Shown here: piece by piece, positions 42,590-51,100 of the stretch
Numbering within the stretch: the stretch's first letter is position 1
Layout of the letters: every line of letters begins with the position of its first letter
DNA from: Sphingorhabdus sp. EL138
Lineage (GTDB): Bacteria; Pseudomonadota; Alphaproteobacteria; Sphingomonadales; Sphingomonadaceae
Length of the DNA stretch: 64,000 bases
NCBI RefSeq assembly: GCF_945890115.1
Contig: NZ_CAMDCK010000011.1
Coordinates: forward strand, 1-64,000
Reading direction: 5' to 3'
Notes under the pieces: generated by a model
Database searches by the model: none
Seen by the model: the letters and a program-made list of their open reading frames with translations, nothing else
Told to the model about the DNA's origin: nothing
Made by a program: the position numbers and the translations under genes

Positions 42590-43483
42590 TCAACCCCGCT
42601 CGCGGGTTTGCCTATAGGTTCCGAGCAAGCGGACTGAGTTGCAATGGAAGCGCAGCTCCTCCAGTGCGCGGTCGACGGCTGGGTCGCCCGGCGCGCCTTC
42701 GATATCGGCGAAGAATTCCGTCGCGGCAAAGCTTGCGCCATTTTGATAGCTTTCCAACTTTGTCATATTGACGCCGTTGGTCGCAAAGCCACCCATCGCC
42801 TTGTACAAAGCGGCGGGGATGTTCTTCACCTCAAAAATCAGCGTGGTCATTAACGTGCCCGTCAGGCTGCTGCGCTCGGCAGGCGTGCGTGACAGGACGA
42901 CGAAGCGGGTGGTGTTGCTGTCATCGTCTTGCACGGCGTTGTTAATGGCGACGAGGCCATATAGGTCTGCGGCAATCGGCGGTGCAATGGCCGCAGCCGA
43001 CGCATCGTCATTAGCCGCGACAAATGCCGCTGCCGCCGCGGTGTCCGCATAAGCGACAGGGATAATGCCATGGGCGCGTAAAAAATGCCGGCATTGGCCC
43101 AGCGCTTGCGGATGGCTCATCGCGGTTTTGAGCACGGCATCTGCTGATTTTGCCATGAGGCAGTGGCGGATCGACATAAAATGCTCGGATATGATGCTGA
43201 GGCCCGATTCTGGTAGCAGAAAATGGATGTCTGCAACGCGGCCATGTAGCGAATTTTCGATAGGTATAATCGCGCACGCGGCCGTTCCGTCCTGAACCGC
43301 ATCAATGGCGTCTTCGAACGAAAAACAGGGCAGGGGTAAGCAGTCTGCATCATATTCCAACGCCGCCAAATGCGAGTTCGCCCCAGGCGCGCCTTGAAAG
43401 GCAATCGCTTTGGCCGGATGTTCATGTGCAGCAAGCGTCATGTCTTTGACGATTGCCAGTGCGGGTGCGGGATAACTGTTCAT
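42590..43483 (-). CDS. pheA: Prephenate dehydratase PheA
   Basis: This monofunctional enzyme decarboxylates and dehydrates prephenate to phenylpyruvate in phenylalanine synthesis. The 297-residue protein has AFQGAPGANS at the start of the catalytic domain, the NTTRFVVLSR substrate element, and a C-terminal ACT domain for phenylalanine feedback with KLESYQNG and FAATEFFADIEG. There is no fused chorismate mutase. The start is ATG 43483. It is divergent from the cytochrome c gene. Confidence 0.94.
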   Translation of the reverse strand: MNSYPAPALAIVKDMTLAAHEHPAKAIAFQGAPGANSHLAALEYDADCLPLPCFSFEDAIDAVQDGTAACAIIPIENSLHGRVADIHFLLPESGLSIISEHFMSIRHCLMAKSADAVLKTAMSHPQALGQCRHFLRAHGIIPVAYADTAAAAAFVAANDDASAAAIAPPIAADLYGLVAINNAVQDDDSNTTRFVVLSRTPAERSSLTGTLMTTLIFEVKNIPAALYKAMGGFATNGVNMTKLESYQNGASFAATEFFADIEGAPGDPAVDRALEELRFHCNSVRLLGTYRQTRERG

Positions 43484-43629
43484 GCTGGCATGGCGTTAGG
43501 ATAGGCAGACTTATCGGGCAAGTGTGGATTTGGACACTTGCACGGCGTAGCACTCGCGATTAGAGGGGCCAGTGAAACCGGCCGTCATTCTGCGCCGGTG
43601 TTTTAACGCAGTTTCAAGGCTGATAAACA

Positions 43630-44256
43630 ATGGATGATCGTAGTAACACAATTGCTGGCTGGGTTTTGGCAGGCGGCATCGTCGCGCTGGGCCTAAGCAT
43701 CGTCACCGGCATGTATTTCCACCCAGAGGCGCCTGAGAAAGAAGGCTTTGCCGTCGCTGTTGAAGATGCTGGTGCCGCTGGTGCCGTTGCTGCCGTGCCC
43801 ATTGCGACGTTGCTTGCGACCGCAGATATCGCCAAGGGCGAAGCGGTGTTCAAAAAATGCGCAGCTTGCCATAGCATTGCACAAGGTGGCGCAAACGGCA
43901 TTGGCCCGAATCTCTGGGCCGCTATGGGTAAGCCGCACGGTCATGTTGCAGGCTTTGCCTATTCCGACGCGCTGAAAAGCATCCCAGGCAACTGGGATTG
44001 GGAAGGCATGGACAAATGGTTAGCCAACCCTAAAAAATATGCACCGGGTACCAAGATGACTTTCGCTGGTCTGGGCAATCCGGAAGAACGCGCGAACCTG
44101 ATTTTATATATGAATGCGCAAGGTTCAAACTTGCCATTGCCAACACCCCCTGCGGCAGAAGCGCCTGCCGCTGATGCGGCAGTTGCCCCTGCCGCCGCAG
44201 GCGACGCTGCCGCAGCGCCAGCAGCCGATGCTGCCGCACCAGCCCCGGCCAAGTAA
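43630..44256 (+). CDS. Membrane-anchored cytochrome c, CycM-like
   Basis: The 208-residue protein has an N-terminal hydrophobic helix (residues 9-28) that stays as an anchor, then a class I cytochrome c fold with heme motif CAACH at residues 77-81 and axial M143 in GTKMTFAG. It resembles the CycM-type cytochrome that carries electrons to the aa3 oxidase. The C-terminal 45 residues are almost only Ala and Pro with some Asp (PAAEAPAADAAVAPAAAGD), a flexible tail not part of the heme domain. The gene is convergent with the LOG gene. Confidence 0.9.
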   Translation: MDDRSNTIAGWVLAGGIVALGLSIVTGMYFHPEAPEKEGFAVAVEDAGAAGAVAAVPIATLLATADIAKGEAVFKKCAACHSIAQGGANGIGPNLWAAMGKPHGHVAGFAYSDALKSIPGNWDWEGMDKWLANPKKYAPGTKMTFAGLGNPEERANLILYMNAQGSNLPLPTPPAAEAPAADAAVAPAAAGDAAAAPAADAAAPAPAK

Positions 44257-44273
44257 TCCGTTTACGGCCTAGA

Positions 44274-45140
44274 TCAATGTGACACTTCGTAGAAATCGCA
44301 GATGGCATCCCATGCCTCTTCTGCGGTCTCTACGAACTGGAATAATTCCAGATCACGCGGGCTGATAACGCCCTCGAGCATAAGCTCCTCAAAATTCACC
44401 ACACGGTTCCAAAATGCACGTCCGAACAGCAGGATCGGCATCTTCTTGATCTTGCCAGTTTGAACCAGCGTCAGCAGCTCAAAAAATTCATCGAACGTGC
44501 CAAAGCCGCCGGGGAAAACCGCAACCGCGCGCGCGCGCAGCAGAAAGTGCATTTTGCGCAAAGCGAAATAATGGAATTGGAAGCTTAATCGGGGTGTCAC
44601 GAACAGGTTCGGCGCTTGTTCATGCGGTAGCACAATGTTCAGGCCAACCGATTCTGCGCCAACATCATGCGCGCCGCGATTGGCGGCTTCCATGATCGAT
44701 GGACCACCGCCCGAACATACCACGAAATGGCGACGGCCTTCTTCATCGGTCACATTGGCTTTTCCGGCCAATTGCGCCAAATGGCGTGCTTCTTCGTAAA
44801 AACGGGATTTTTCCTTCATCCGCACGGCGATGATCGTTGCGCGCTCACCTTGCGCCGCGGCGATCATGGCATCCGCAGCCTCAGGCTCTGGAATACGCGC
44901 CGAACCGTAGATGACCAACATGGAACCGATATTCGCCTCATCGAGCAACATTTCGGTTTTGAGCAGTTCGAGCTGAAAACGCACAGGGCGCAGGTCTTCG
45001 CGAAGCAGGAAGTCCGTATCCTGAAAAGCCAGTCGATAGGACTTGCTTTGCGTTTGCGGTGTGGAAAGTTGCTGTTCGGCAAAACCCGCTTCTTGTTGGG
45101 CTTTGTAAAAGCGGCGATCGTTAATTTTGGTATCTGTCAT
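44274..45140 (-). CDS. LOG-family protein, long type
   Basis: The 288-residue protein has the LOG-type substrate motif PGGFGTFDE at residues 210-218 and the CSGGGPSIMEAANRGA block near 142-157. Before them is an N-terminal extension of about 70 residues absent from the short LOG enzyme at 8217. It resembles the longer TIGR00730/PpnN-like group, which cleaves purine 5'-monophosphates. The start is ATG 45140. Its downstream neighbour is the extensin gene upstream on the same strand, 39 bases away. Confidence 0.88.
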   Translation of the reverse strand: MTDTKINDRRFYKAQQEAGFAEQQLSTPQTQSKSYRLAFQDTDFLLREDLRPVRFQLELLKTEMLLDEANIGSMLVIYGSARIPEPEAADAMIAAAQGERATIIAVRMKEKSRFYEEARHLAQLAGKANVTDEEGRRHFVVCSGGGPSIMEAANRGAHDVGAESVGLNIVLPHEQAPNLFVTPRLSFQFHYFALRKMHFLLRARAVAVFPGGFGTFDEFFELLTLVQTGKIKKMPILLFGRAFWNRVVNFEELMLEGVISPRDLELFQFVETAEEAWDAICDFYEVSH

Positions 45141-45179
45141 TACCCTGCATGTAGGGTGCGTCCATCGCTTTTGCCACCT

Positions 45180-45839
45180 TTATCGGCAATAAGCGGTGCC
45201 GTTGCGCATCGATTTTGCCATGTCGAAGTGGAAATGATTTGCGTGCGCAGCGTTATATTCGGGGCCAAGAACGGTGCCAAAGCGTTTGCAGGCAGATTGA
45301 TGTAAGCGGCGCAAAAATGCCTGTTCTTTGGATGATCCGCGCCAACCGTTCAGCACCGAGACACGCCGTCCATCGCGTAAGACAAAGGCGGATACATCAA
45401 CGGCATTCGCAAATGCATGTTCGGACAATTTGCCGGACCTACTGCCATTGACAGCGCGGCAGTTGAATGTGCCCATGGTCTCAATCTTCACAACCTCGCT
45501 GCCCAGATATTGCTTGGCCGCAGGTACCACGGCATAACGCGCCCAATCGGTGAAGTTTGACGCAAGCGGGCAGGTCATTGCCCCCAAATTCGTTGTCGCC
45601 ATGCCAAAATCCATAACCTTGATAGTGTCGATCATACGGCATCCGCCGTCGAAACTTTTGCTAGGTAGTCCCGCAAAGCGCACCGATTTGGACTTGAGGC
45701 CAGCCAAGCATTGGCGGGCATTTTGTGAGGTCATATTGTCGCTGGAACGCGGCGATTGGAGTTTTTCCCGTCCGCCGCACGACGCTAGCGCAAGGACGCC
45801 AATGATCAGCAGAACTCTTTGACACAAACGCAACGACAT
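45180..45839 (-). CDS. Extensin-like lipoprotein
   Basis: The 219-residue protein has a lipoprotein signal with lipobox LALASC (C21) and an extensin-like C-terminal domain. Metal-binding residues characteristic of the M15-like fold are visible in SEHAFANAVDVSAF and in HANHFHFDM. The family's enzyme activity is not proven but it resembles D,D-/L,D-peptidases acting on cell-wall peptides. It is in a minus-strand pair with the LOG gene and divergent from msrQ. Confidence 0.87.
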   Translation of the reverse strand: MSLRLCQRVLLIIGVLALASCGGREKLQSPRSSDNMTSQNARQCLAGLKSKSVRFAGLPSKSFDGGCRMIDTIKVMDFGMATTNLGAMTCPLASNFTDWARYAVVPAAKQYLGSEVVKIETMGTFNCRAVNGSRSGKLSEHAFANAVDVSAFVLRDGRRVSVLNGWRGSSKEQAFLRRLHQSACKRFGTVLGPEYNAAHANHFHFDMAKSMRNGTAYCR

Positions 45840-45973
45840 GACGGTGTCTTAACGCAAAAATTTACCAGTGCAGCCAAAAAATGAAGTAACACCCCTTAAC
45901 AGCGCAGAATTATGACGGTCGCTGTTACAATTTGCGCGTTGCATAGCGCGCGCGAGGCGATTATCGCGGACGC

Positions 45974-46561
45974 ATGTTGCGAATAATTCTTAATAAGAAG
46001 CCGTCCTTCTGGGTGCTTTTGTGCTTGCCCGCGGTGTTAATGATGCGCCCTTATGTTTTCGGCGACGTAACCGCGATGGATATGCTGCAACCAACGGGCG
46101 AATGGTCGGCCCGCTTCATGATTGGCGCGATGGTGCTTAGCCCCTTATTGTCGCTGATTGGTCCAAGGCCTTGGTTGAGCTGGCTTATTCAGCGCCGCCG
46201 GGCATTGGGCGTTGCGGCCTTTGGTTATGCGATTTTGCATCTGGTTTTCTACATCATTGATATGGGGAATCTGTACGATATTCTCGCCGAATTCTGGGCG
46301 CTTGGTATCTGGACCGGTTGGGCTGCGATGCTGTTGTTTGTGCCGCTAGCGGTAACCAGCAACGATGCGTCCATGCGCGCGCTCAAGGCGGGTTGGAAAC
46401 GTCTTCAACGCTTTGTATATCCTGCTGCTGTGCTCGTTCTTGTCCATTGGATATTCATCCACAATAATTTAGGACCAGCGCTCATACACTTCATTCCACT
46501 CGTGCTTCTCGTTGCGGCACGATATTTCTTCGCCAACCGAAAGATTTTTAAAGGAGCATGA
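45974..46561 (+). CDS. msrQ: MsrQ-like heme membrane protein
   Basis: The 195-residue protein is a ferric-reductase-like membrane protein of the MsrQ (YedZ) family, with six hydrophobic segments and heme-ligand histidines in AILHLVFYI and VLVHWIFIHNN. MsrQ feeds electrons to the periplasmic methionine sulfoxide reductase MsrP. No msrP gene adjoins. Instead a PepSY-type protein starts in its last codons, so it may serve another acceptor. ATG 45974 starts the frame without a clear ribosome binding site. Confidence 0.85.
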   Translation: MLRIILNKKPSFWVLLCLPAVLMMRPYVFGDVTAMDMLQPTGEWSARFMIGAMVLSPLLSLIGPRPWLSWLIQRRRALGVAAFGYAILHLVFYIIDMGNLYDILAEFWALGIWTGWAAMLLFVPLAVTSNDASMRALKAGWKRLQRFVYPAAVLVLVHWIFIHNNLGPALIHFIPLVLLVAARYFFANRKIFKGA

Positions 46562-46878
46562 ATATGCGTTTATGGACACCTCTTTCACTCGCCGCTGTGG
46601 CCGCTATCGCCTTTGCATCGGTCCCCGCATCGGCAACCGGCGCAATCACCTGCAAGTCAGGTCCCGAATCCGGATGGAAAAGTCAAAAGGCGCTGACTGA
46701 CAAGCTGACCAAAGATGGCTGGACTGTGCGTAAGTCGAAAGTCGATGGCGGCTGTTATGAAGTATATGGCACGACCCCTGAAGGCGACCGTGTGGAAGCC
46801 TATTTTCACCCCGTTAGCCTCGAAAAATTATATGTTAGCCGCCGTGGTGAAGTTTTGTTTCGCAAGGCGGGTTATTAA
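46558..46878 (+). CDS. Exported PepSY-domain protein
   Basis: This 106-residue protein has a signal peptide (LAAVAAIAFASVPASATG) and then a PepSY-type domain: KSQKALTDKLTKDGWTVRKSK and VYGTTPEGDRVEAYFHPVSLEKL fit its pattern. The start ATG overlaps the msrQ stop by four bases. PepSY is often linked to flavocytochrome or protease inhibition modules, and here it probably acts with the MsrQ-like heme protein at the periplasmic face. The cysteines in TCKSGPESG and GGCYEVYG could make a disulfide. Confidence 0.8.
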   Translation: MNMRLWTPLSLAAVAAIAFASVPASATGAITCKSGPESGWKSQKALTDKLTKDGWTVRKSKVDGGCYEVYGTTPEGDRVEAYFHPVSLEKLYVSRRGEVLFRKAGY

Positions 46879-46919
46879 TAGCTTTTTGTAATAGTCGTTG
46901 ACAAAGCCGGGGCCGCGCC

Positions 46920-46981
46920 TAAATGCGTTCTCGGGCCACGCGGTCCCAACGCCGCGCTGCTCTCTGCAAGGAGACGCTTAC
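46920..46981 (+). ncRNA. Candidate serC leader RNA motif
   Basis: GCGTT (46925-46929) pairs with AACGC (46948-46952), enclosing GGGCC/GGTCCC. After it TCTCT-GCAA-GGAGA (46961-46974) forms a GNRA-loop hairpin whose right arm is the serC Shine-Dalgarno sequence. This matches, from memory, the conserved serC RNA motif reported upstream of serC in alphaproteobacteria. A TTGACA at 46898-46903 may be the -35 box. Confidence 0.65.
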
Positions 46982-48112
46982 ATGACTATAGTAAAACCCG
47001 CCATTAAACCGGCGCGTCCGTTATTTTCCTCCGGCCCCTGTGCGAAACCGCCAGGCTGGAGTCCCGAAAAACTTCAAACCCAATCGCTCGGCCGTTCGCA
47101 TCGTGCGAAAATTGGCAAGTCACGCCTGCAACTTGCCATCGACCTGATGCGCGAAGTGCTGCAGGTGCCCGATACGCATCGTATCGGAATTGTTCCGGCA
47201 TCTGACACGGGCGCTTATGAAATGGCGATGTGGACTATGCTCGGCGCACGTCCAGTGACCGCCACGGCGTGGGAAAGTTTTGGCGAAGGCTGGGTGACTG
47301 ACGCAGTCAAGCAGCTTAAAATCGATCCTACTGTAATCCGTGCCGATTACGGGCAATTGCCCGACATGGCGTCAATTGACCAAAGCCACGATGTGCTGTT
47401 CACTTGGAACGGGACCACATCGGGTGTGCGCGTTCCCAATGGCGACTGGATCAGCGATACCCGCGAAGGCCTGACCTTCAACGACGCGACCAGCGCGGTT
47501 TTTGCCTATGACATGCCTTGGGACAAGCTCGATGTGACGACCTTTTCTTGGCAGAAAGTCCTGGGCGGGGAGGGTGCGCACGGCGTAATCATCCTCGGAC
47601 CCCGCGCTGTCGAGCGGCTCGAAACATACACGCCATCATGGCCGCTGCCGAAGATTTTCCGGCTCATGGCCAAAGGCGCCTTGGCCGAAGGCATCTTCAA
47701 GGGCGAAACAATCAACACACCGTCGATGCTCGCTGTCGAAGATGTTATCTTCGCACTTGAGTGGGCGAAAACCGTTGGTGGTTTGCAGGGGCTTATGGCC
47801 CGCAGCAACGCCAATGCCGCTGCGCTCGCAAAAATCGTCGAGGCACGGGATTATCTAGGCTTTCTTGCTGCTGACCCTGCTATCCGCTCAACCACTTCGG
47901 TCTGCTTGACGGTTGAAGGTGCGGACGAAGCAATGATCAAGAAAATGGCGTCTTTGCTTGAGGCAGAGGATGCGGCCTATGACATCGCTGGATATCGGGA
48001 CGCCCCGCCGGGCCTGCGCATTTGGTGCGGCGCGACCGTTGACACCGCCGATGTAGAGGCACTCGCGCCTTGGCTCGATTGGGCTTATCACAGCGCAAAT
48101 TCTCAATCCTAA
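46982..48112 (+). CDS. serC: Phosphoserine aminotransferase SerC
   Basis: SerC converts 3-phosphohydroxypyruvate to phosphoserine with glutamate and pyridoxal phosphate. The 376-residue protein is the alphaproteobacterial form, beginning ARPLFSSGPCAKPPGWSPE. The pyridoxal lysine lies in TFSWQKVLGGEG. The start is ATG 46982, behind the leader hairpin, with AAGGAG at the right distance; the frame to 46898 runs through the leader RNA. serA follows on the same strand after 97 bases that contain a repeat. The two enzymes are consecutive in serine synthesis. Confidence 0.95.
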   Translation: MTIVKPAIKPARPLFSSGPCAKPPGWSPEKLQTQSLGRSHRAKIGKSRLQLAIDLMREVLQVPDTHRIGIVPASDTGAYEMAMWTMLGARPVTATAWESFGEGWVTDAVKQLKIDPTVIRADYGQLPDMASIDQSHDVLFTWNGTTSGVRVPNGDWISDTREGLTFNDATSAVFAYDMPWDKLDVTTFSWQKVLGGEGAHGVIILGPRAVERLETYTPSWPLPKIFRLMAKGALAEGIFKGETINTPSMLAVEDVIFALEWAKTVGGLQGLMARSNANAAALAKIVEARDYLGFLAADPAIRSTTSVCLTVEGADEAMIKKMASLLEAEDAAYDIAGYRDAPPGLRIWCGATVDTADVEALAPWLDWAYHSANSQS

Positions 48113-48117
48113 ACGGT

Positions 48118-48188
48118 CGTCCTGAACTTGTTTCAGGACCTTAGTTTCGACTGTGAAATTAAGATGCTGAAACACATTCAGCATGACG
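48118..48188. repeat. Palindromic intergenic element (GTCATCCTG family)
   Basis: CGTCCTGAACTTGTTTCAGG at the left and TGCTGAAACACATTCAGCATGACG at the right oppose each other across TTAGTTTCGACTGTGAAATTAAG. It is a compact form of the family and lies between serC and serA, inside the probable operon. Confidence 0.75.
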
Positions 48189-48209
48189 ATATTTGAAATG
48201 GAACTCCAC

Positions 48210-49793
48210 ATGACCAAACCACGCGTACTTATTTCCGACAAAATGGATCCAAACGCCGCTAAGATTTTCACTGAACGCGGCTGCGACGTTGATGTTATCA
48301 CCGACAAAACGCCCGACGAACTTGCCGCGATCATCGGCGATTATGACGGCTTGGCAATCCGTTCGTCGACGAAGGTCACGAAACAAATATTGGACGCCGC
48401 TACGAACCTGAAGGTTATTGGCCGCGCGGGCATTGGCGTCGACAATGTCGATATCCCTTATGCGTCGGCCAAGGGTGTTGTTGTCATGAACACGCCTTTT
48501 GGTAACTCGATTACGACCGCCGAACACGCCATCGCCTTGATGTTCGCGCTCGCGCGACAATTGCCAGAGGCGAATGCGCAGACGCAAGCTGGCAAATGGC
48601 CGAAAAATGATTTCATGGGTATCGAAGTTACCGGCAAGACGCTGGGCTTAATCGGCGCTGGCAATATCGGATCGATTGTCGCAAGCCGCGCGCTGGGATT
48701 GCGGATGAAGGTCGTGGCCTTTGACCCGTTCCTCACCGCCGATCGCGCGATTGAAATGGGCATTGAAAAGGCCGACCTGGATACTTTGCTTGCCAAGGCA
48801 GACTTCATCACCTTGCATACGCCGCTGACGGACCAAACGCGCAATATATTGTCGCGGGAAAATCTGGCCAAGACAAAGAAAGGTGTTCGCATCATTAACT
48901 GCGCACGTGGCGGGTTGATCGATGAAGAGGCGCTGAAAGAGGCGTTGGACAGCGGCCAAGTCGGCGGGGCAGCTTTGGACGTTTTTGCAACCGAACCGGC
49001 GAAGGAATCGCCCTTGTTCGGTACGCCCAATTTCATCTGCACCCCGCATCTGGGTGCATCGACCAATGAGGCGCAGGTCAATGTTGCGCTTCAGGTTGCT
49101 GAACAAATGGCGGATTATCTGGTCAATGGCGGCGTTACCAATGCGCTGAATATGCCAAGCCTCTCGGCCGAAGAAGCGCCGAAGTTGAAGCCGTATACGA
49201 CCCTTGCACTCAAATTGGGTTCGCTGGTTGGCCAATTGGCGCATGACAATCTCGACAATATTGCGATAGAGGTTGAGGGCGCTGCGGCGGAGCTGAATAT
49301 CAAACCGATTACGGCGGCTGTGCTTTCTGGTTTCATGCGGCGTTTTTCCGACGCGGTGAACATGGTCAATGCGCCGTTTTTGGCAAAAGAGCGCGGTTTT
49401 GACATTCGCGAAGTCCGCCATGACAAGGCAGGCGCCTATCACACATTGGTCCGCGTCACCGTCAATACCGCCCAAGGCCCGCGTTCGGTTGCAGGCACCT
49501 TGTTCGCCAATAGCGAAGCGCGCCTTGTCGAGATTTTCGGCATCAGCCTTGAGGCGGAGCTGGAAGGTAACATGCTCTATATCGTCAACGAAGATGCGCC
49601 GGGCTTTATTGGCCGTGTTGGCACGACCTTAGGTGCGGCTGGATTGAACATCGGCACATTCCATCTGGGCCGTCGTAGTGCAGGCGGCGAAGCCGTTTTG
49701 CTGCTGTCGATGGATGCGGCGATTCCGGAAGCGGTCCTCAAACAGCTTGGTACCCTTCCGGGTGTCAAAACCGTAAAGGCACTTAAGTTTTAG
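48210..49793 (+). CDS. serA: D-3-phosphoglycerate dehydrogenase SerA
   Basis: SerA oxidises 3-phosphoglycerate to 3-phosphohydroxypyruvate, the first step in serine synthesis. The 527-residue length is the long form: substrate- and NAD-binding domains with GLIGAGNIGS and the catalytic EHAIALMFALARQLPEAN region, an intervening domain, and a C-terminal ACT domain (VNEDAPGFIGRVGTTLGAAG) for serine feedback. ATG 48210 (MTKPRVLIS) is the family start. It is in the serine cluster with serC upstream and hisZ downstream. Confidence 0.96.
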   Translation: MTKPRVLISDKMDPNAAKIFTERGCDVDVITDKTPDELAAIIGDYDGLAIRSSTKVTKQILDAATNLKVIGRAGIGVDNVDIPYASAKGVVVMNTPFGNSITTAEHAIALMFALARQLPEANAQTQAGKWPKNDFMGIEVTGKTLGLIGAGNIGSIVASRALGLRMKVVAFDPFLTADRAIEMGIEKADLDTLLAKADFITLHTPLTDQTRNILSRENLAKTKKGVRIINCARGGLIDEEALKEALDSGQVGGAALDVFATEPAKESPLFGTPNFICTPHLGASTNEAQVNVALQVAEQMADYLVNGGVTNALNMPSLSAEEAPKLKPYTTLALKLGSLVGQLAHDNLDNIAIEVEGAAAELNIKPITAAVLSGFMRRFSDAVNMVNAPFLAKERGFDIREVRHDKAGAYHTLVRVTVNTAQGPRSVAGTLFANSEARLVEIFGISLEAELEGNMLYIVNEDAPGFIGRVGTTLGAAGLNIGTFHLGRRSAGGEAVLLLSMDAAIPEAVLKQLGTLPGVKTVKALKF

Positions 49794-49849
49794 GGTCAGG
49801 ACCCTAAGCTGGGGCTTCCCCGCTTGGACTTTTGCGGTAAAGAGTGCGC

Positions 49850-50962
49850 ATGAATATTCCACCTGATTTATTACCCGAAGGGTTCCGCGACCGCCTGCCT
49901 CCCCAAGCGGAGGTCGCGGCGCGGGTCTCGCGGGCGATGATCGACGTGCTGGCAAGCTACGGCTATGCGCGCGTGGCACCGGCCATGGCGGAATTTGAAT
50001 CGGTGCTCGCCAAACATAGTGGCGATGCCGCCCGTAATCAGCATTTGCGCTTTACCGACCCTGTATCGGGCCACACGCTGGCGCTGCGCGGTGATATCAC
50101 GGTGCAGGTCGGACGGATTGCGACGACACGCCTAAAGGATGCCCCGCGCCCCTTGCGCTTGGCCTATCATGGGCAGGTGCTGCGCCTGCGCGCCAAACAA
50201 TTGCGCCCTGAACGGGAATTGACCCAATTGGGCGCGGAACTGGTCGGCAATGACAGCGTGGCTGCCGCCTGCGAAATTGTTGGCGTTGCCATTGATGCGC
50301 TTGAGGCGGCGGGCGTGAAAGACATCACCATCGATTTCACCTTGCCTGATCTTGTGGAACGGCTGGCGGAAAAGGCGCTGCCTTTGGCGGCGGACAAAAT
50401 TGATGCCGTTCGGTCCGAGCTGGATATGAAGGATGCAGGCGGACTGAGTGCGCTGGGGGCGGATGCCTATTTACCACTGCTCGCGGCGACCGGTCCGTTT
50501 GCAGAAGCGGTTGAGAAATTGCGGGCGATTGATGCTGGCGGGGCGCTGGCGTCGCGAATTCTTGCTTTGGAAGCCATTGCGGGAACCGTTGCGGGCCGTG
50601 CCAATGTGACGCTGGATCCGACCGAGCGGCACGGTTTTGAATATCAAAGCTGGTTCGGCTTCACGATCTTCGCCAAAGGGTACAGCGCGGCGCTTGCTCG
50701 CGGCGGGACATATTATATTCATCGTGCCGACGGACCATCGGAACCGGCAACGGGCTTCTCGCTCTATCCCGATCCATTGATTGATCTGGCTGACGAAGGC
50801 GTCGTCCGTCGGCTTTTCCTGCCACTTGGCACTGACGCCGCGACTGGCGCAAAGATGCGGCATGAGGGTTGGGTGACGGTATCGGCCTTGGATGAAAATG
50901 ACAGTGCGGCTGTGCTGGGCTGCACCCATATTTGGATAAACGGTCAAGCCATTTCCGCCTGA
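49850..50962 (+). CDS. hisZ: HisZ, regulatory subunit of ATP phosphoribosyltransferase
   Basis: HisZ is a histidyl-tRNA-synthetase-like paralogue that forms the active short-form ATP phosphoribosyltransferase with HisG. The 370-residue protein shows the HisRS-like opening LLPEGFRDRLPPQAEVA and class II motif 2-like LALRGDITVQVGRIATTRL, with a C-terminal region lacking the anticodon-binding domain. hisG is not in the window. ATG 49850 is used (a GTG two codons earlier is possible). It follows serA by 56 bases and precedes purA by 138. Confidence 0.9.
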   Translation: MNIPPDLLPEGFRDRLPPQAEVAARVSRAMIDVLASYGYARVAPAMAEFESVLAKHSGDAARNQHLRFTDPVSGHTLALRGDITVQVGRIATTRLKDAPRPLRLAYHGQVLRLRAKQLRPERELTQLGAELVGNDSVAAACEIVGVAIDALEAAGVKDITIDFTLPDLVERLAEKALPLAADKIDAVRSELDMKDAGGLSALGADAYLPLLAATGPFAEAVEKLRAIDAGGALASRILALEAIAGTVAGRANVTLDPTERHGFEYQSWFGFTIFAKGYSAALARGGTYYIHRADGPSEPATGFSLYPDPLIDLADEGVVRRLFLPLGTDAATGAKMRHEGWVTVSALDENDSAAVLGCTHIWINGQAISA

Positions 50963-51100
50963 AATTGTAGCATGCGCAGCTTTAGGGTGGACGCCAGCCT
51001 CGCATAATCATAACGGAGGCCACGGCGAATCCCTTCGCAGGAAAAACCTCCTGCGCAGAAAAAGGCCCCAGAGCTATCTGGCTTTGACAGGGAATATCTG

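Noticed and set aside
48458-49475. Minus-strand frames over serA
   Set aside because: The serA domains (NAD-binding and ACT) are complete on the plus strand. These frames have no start signals.
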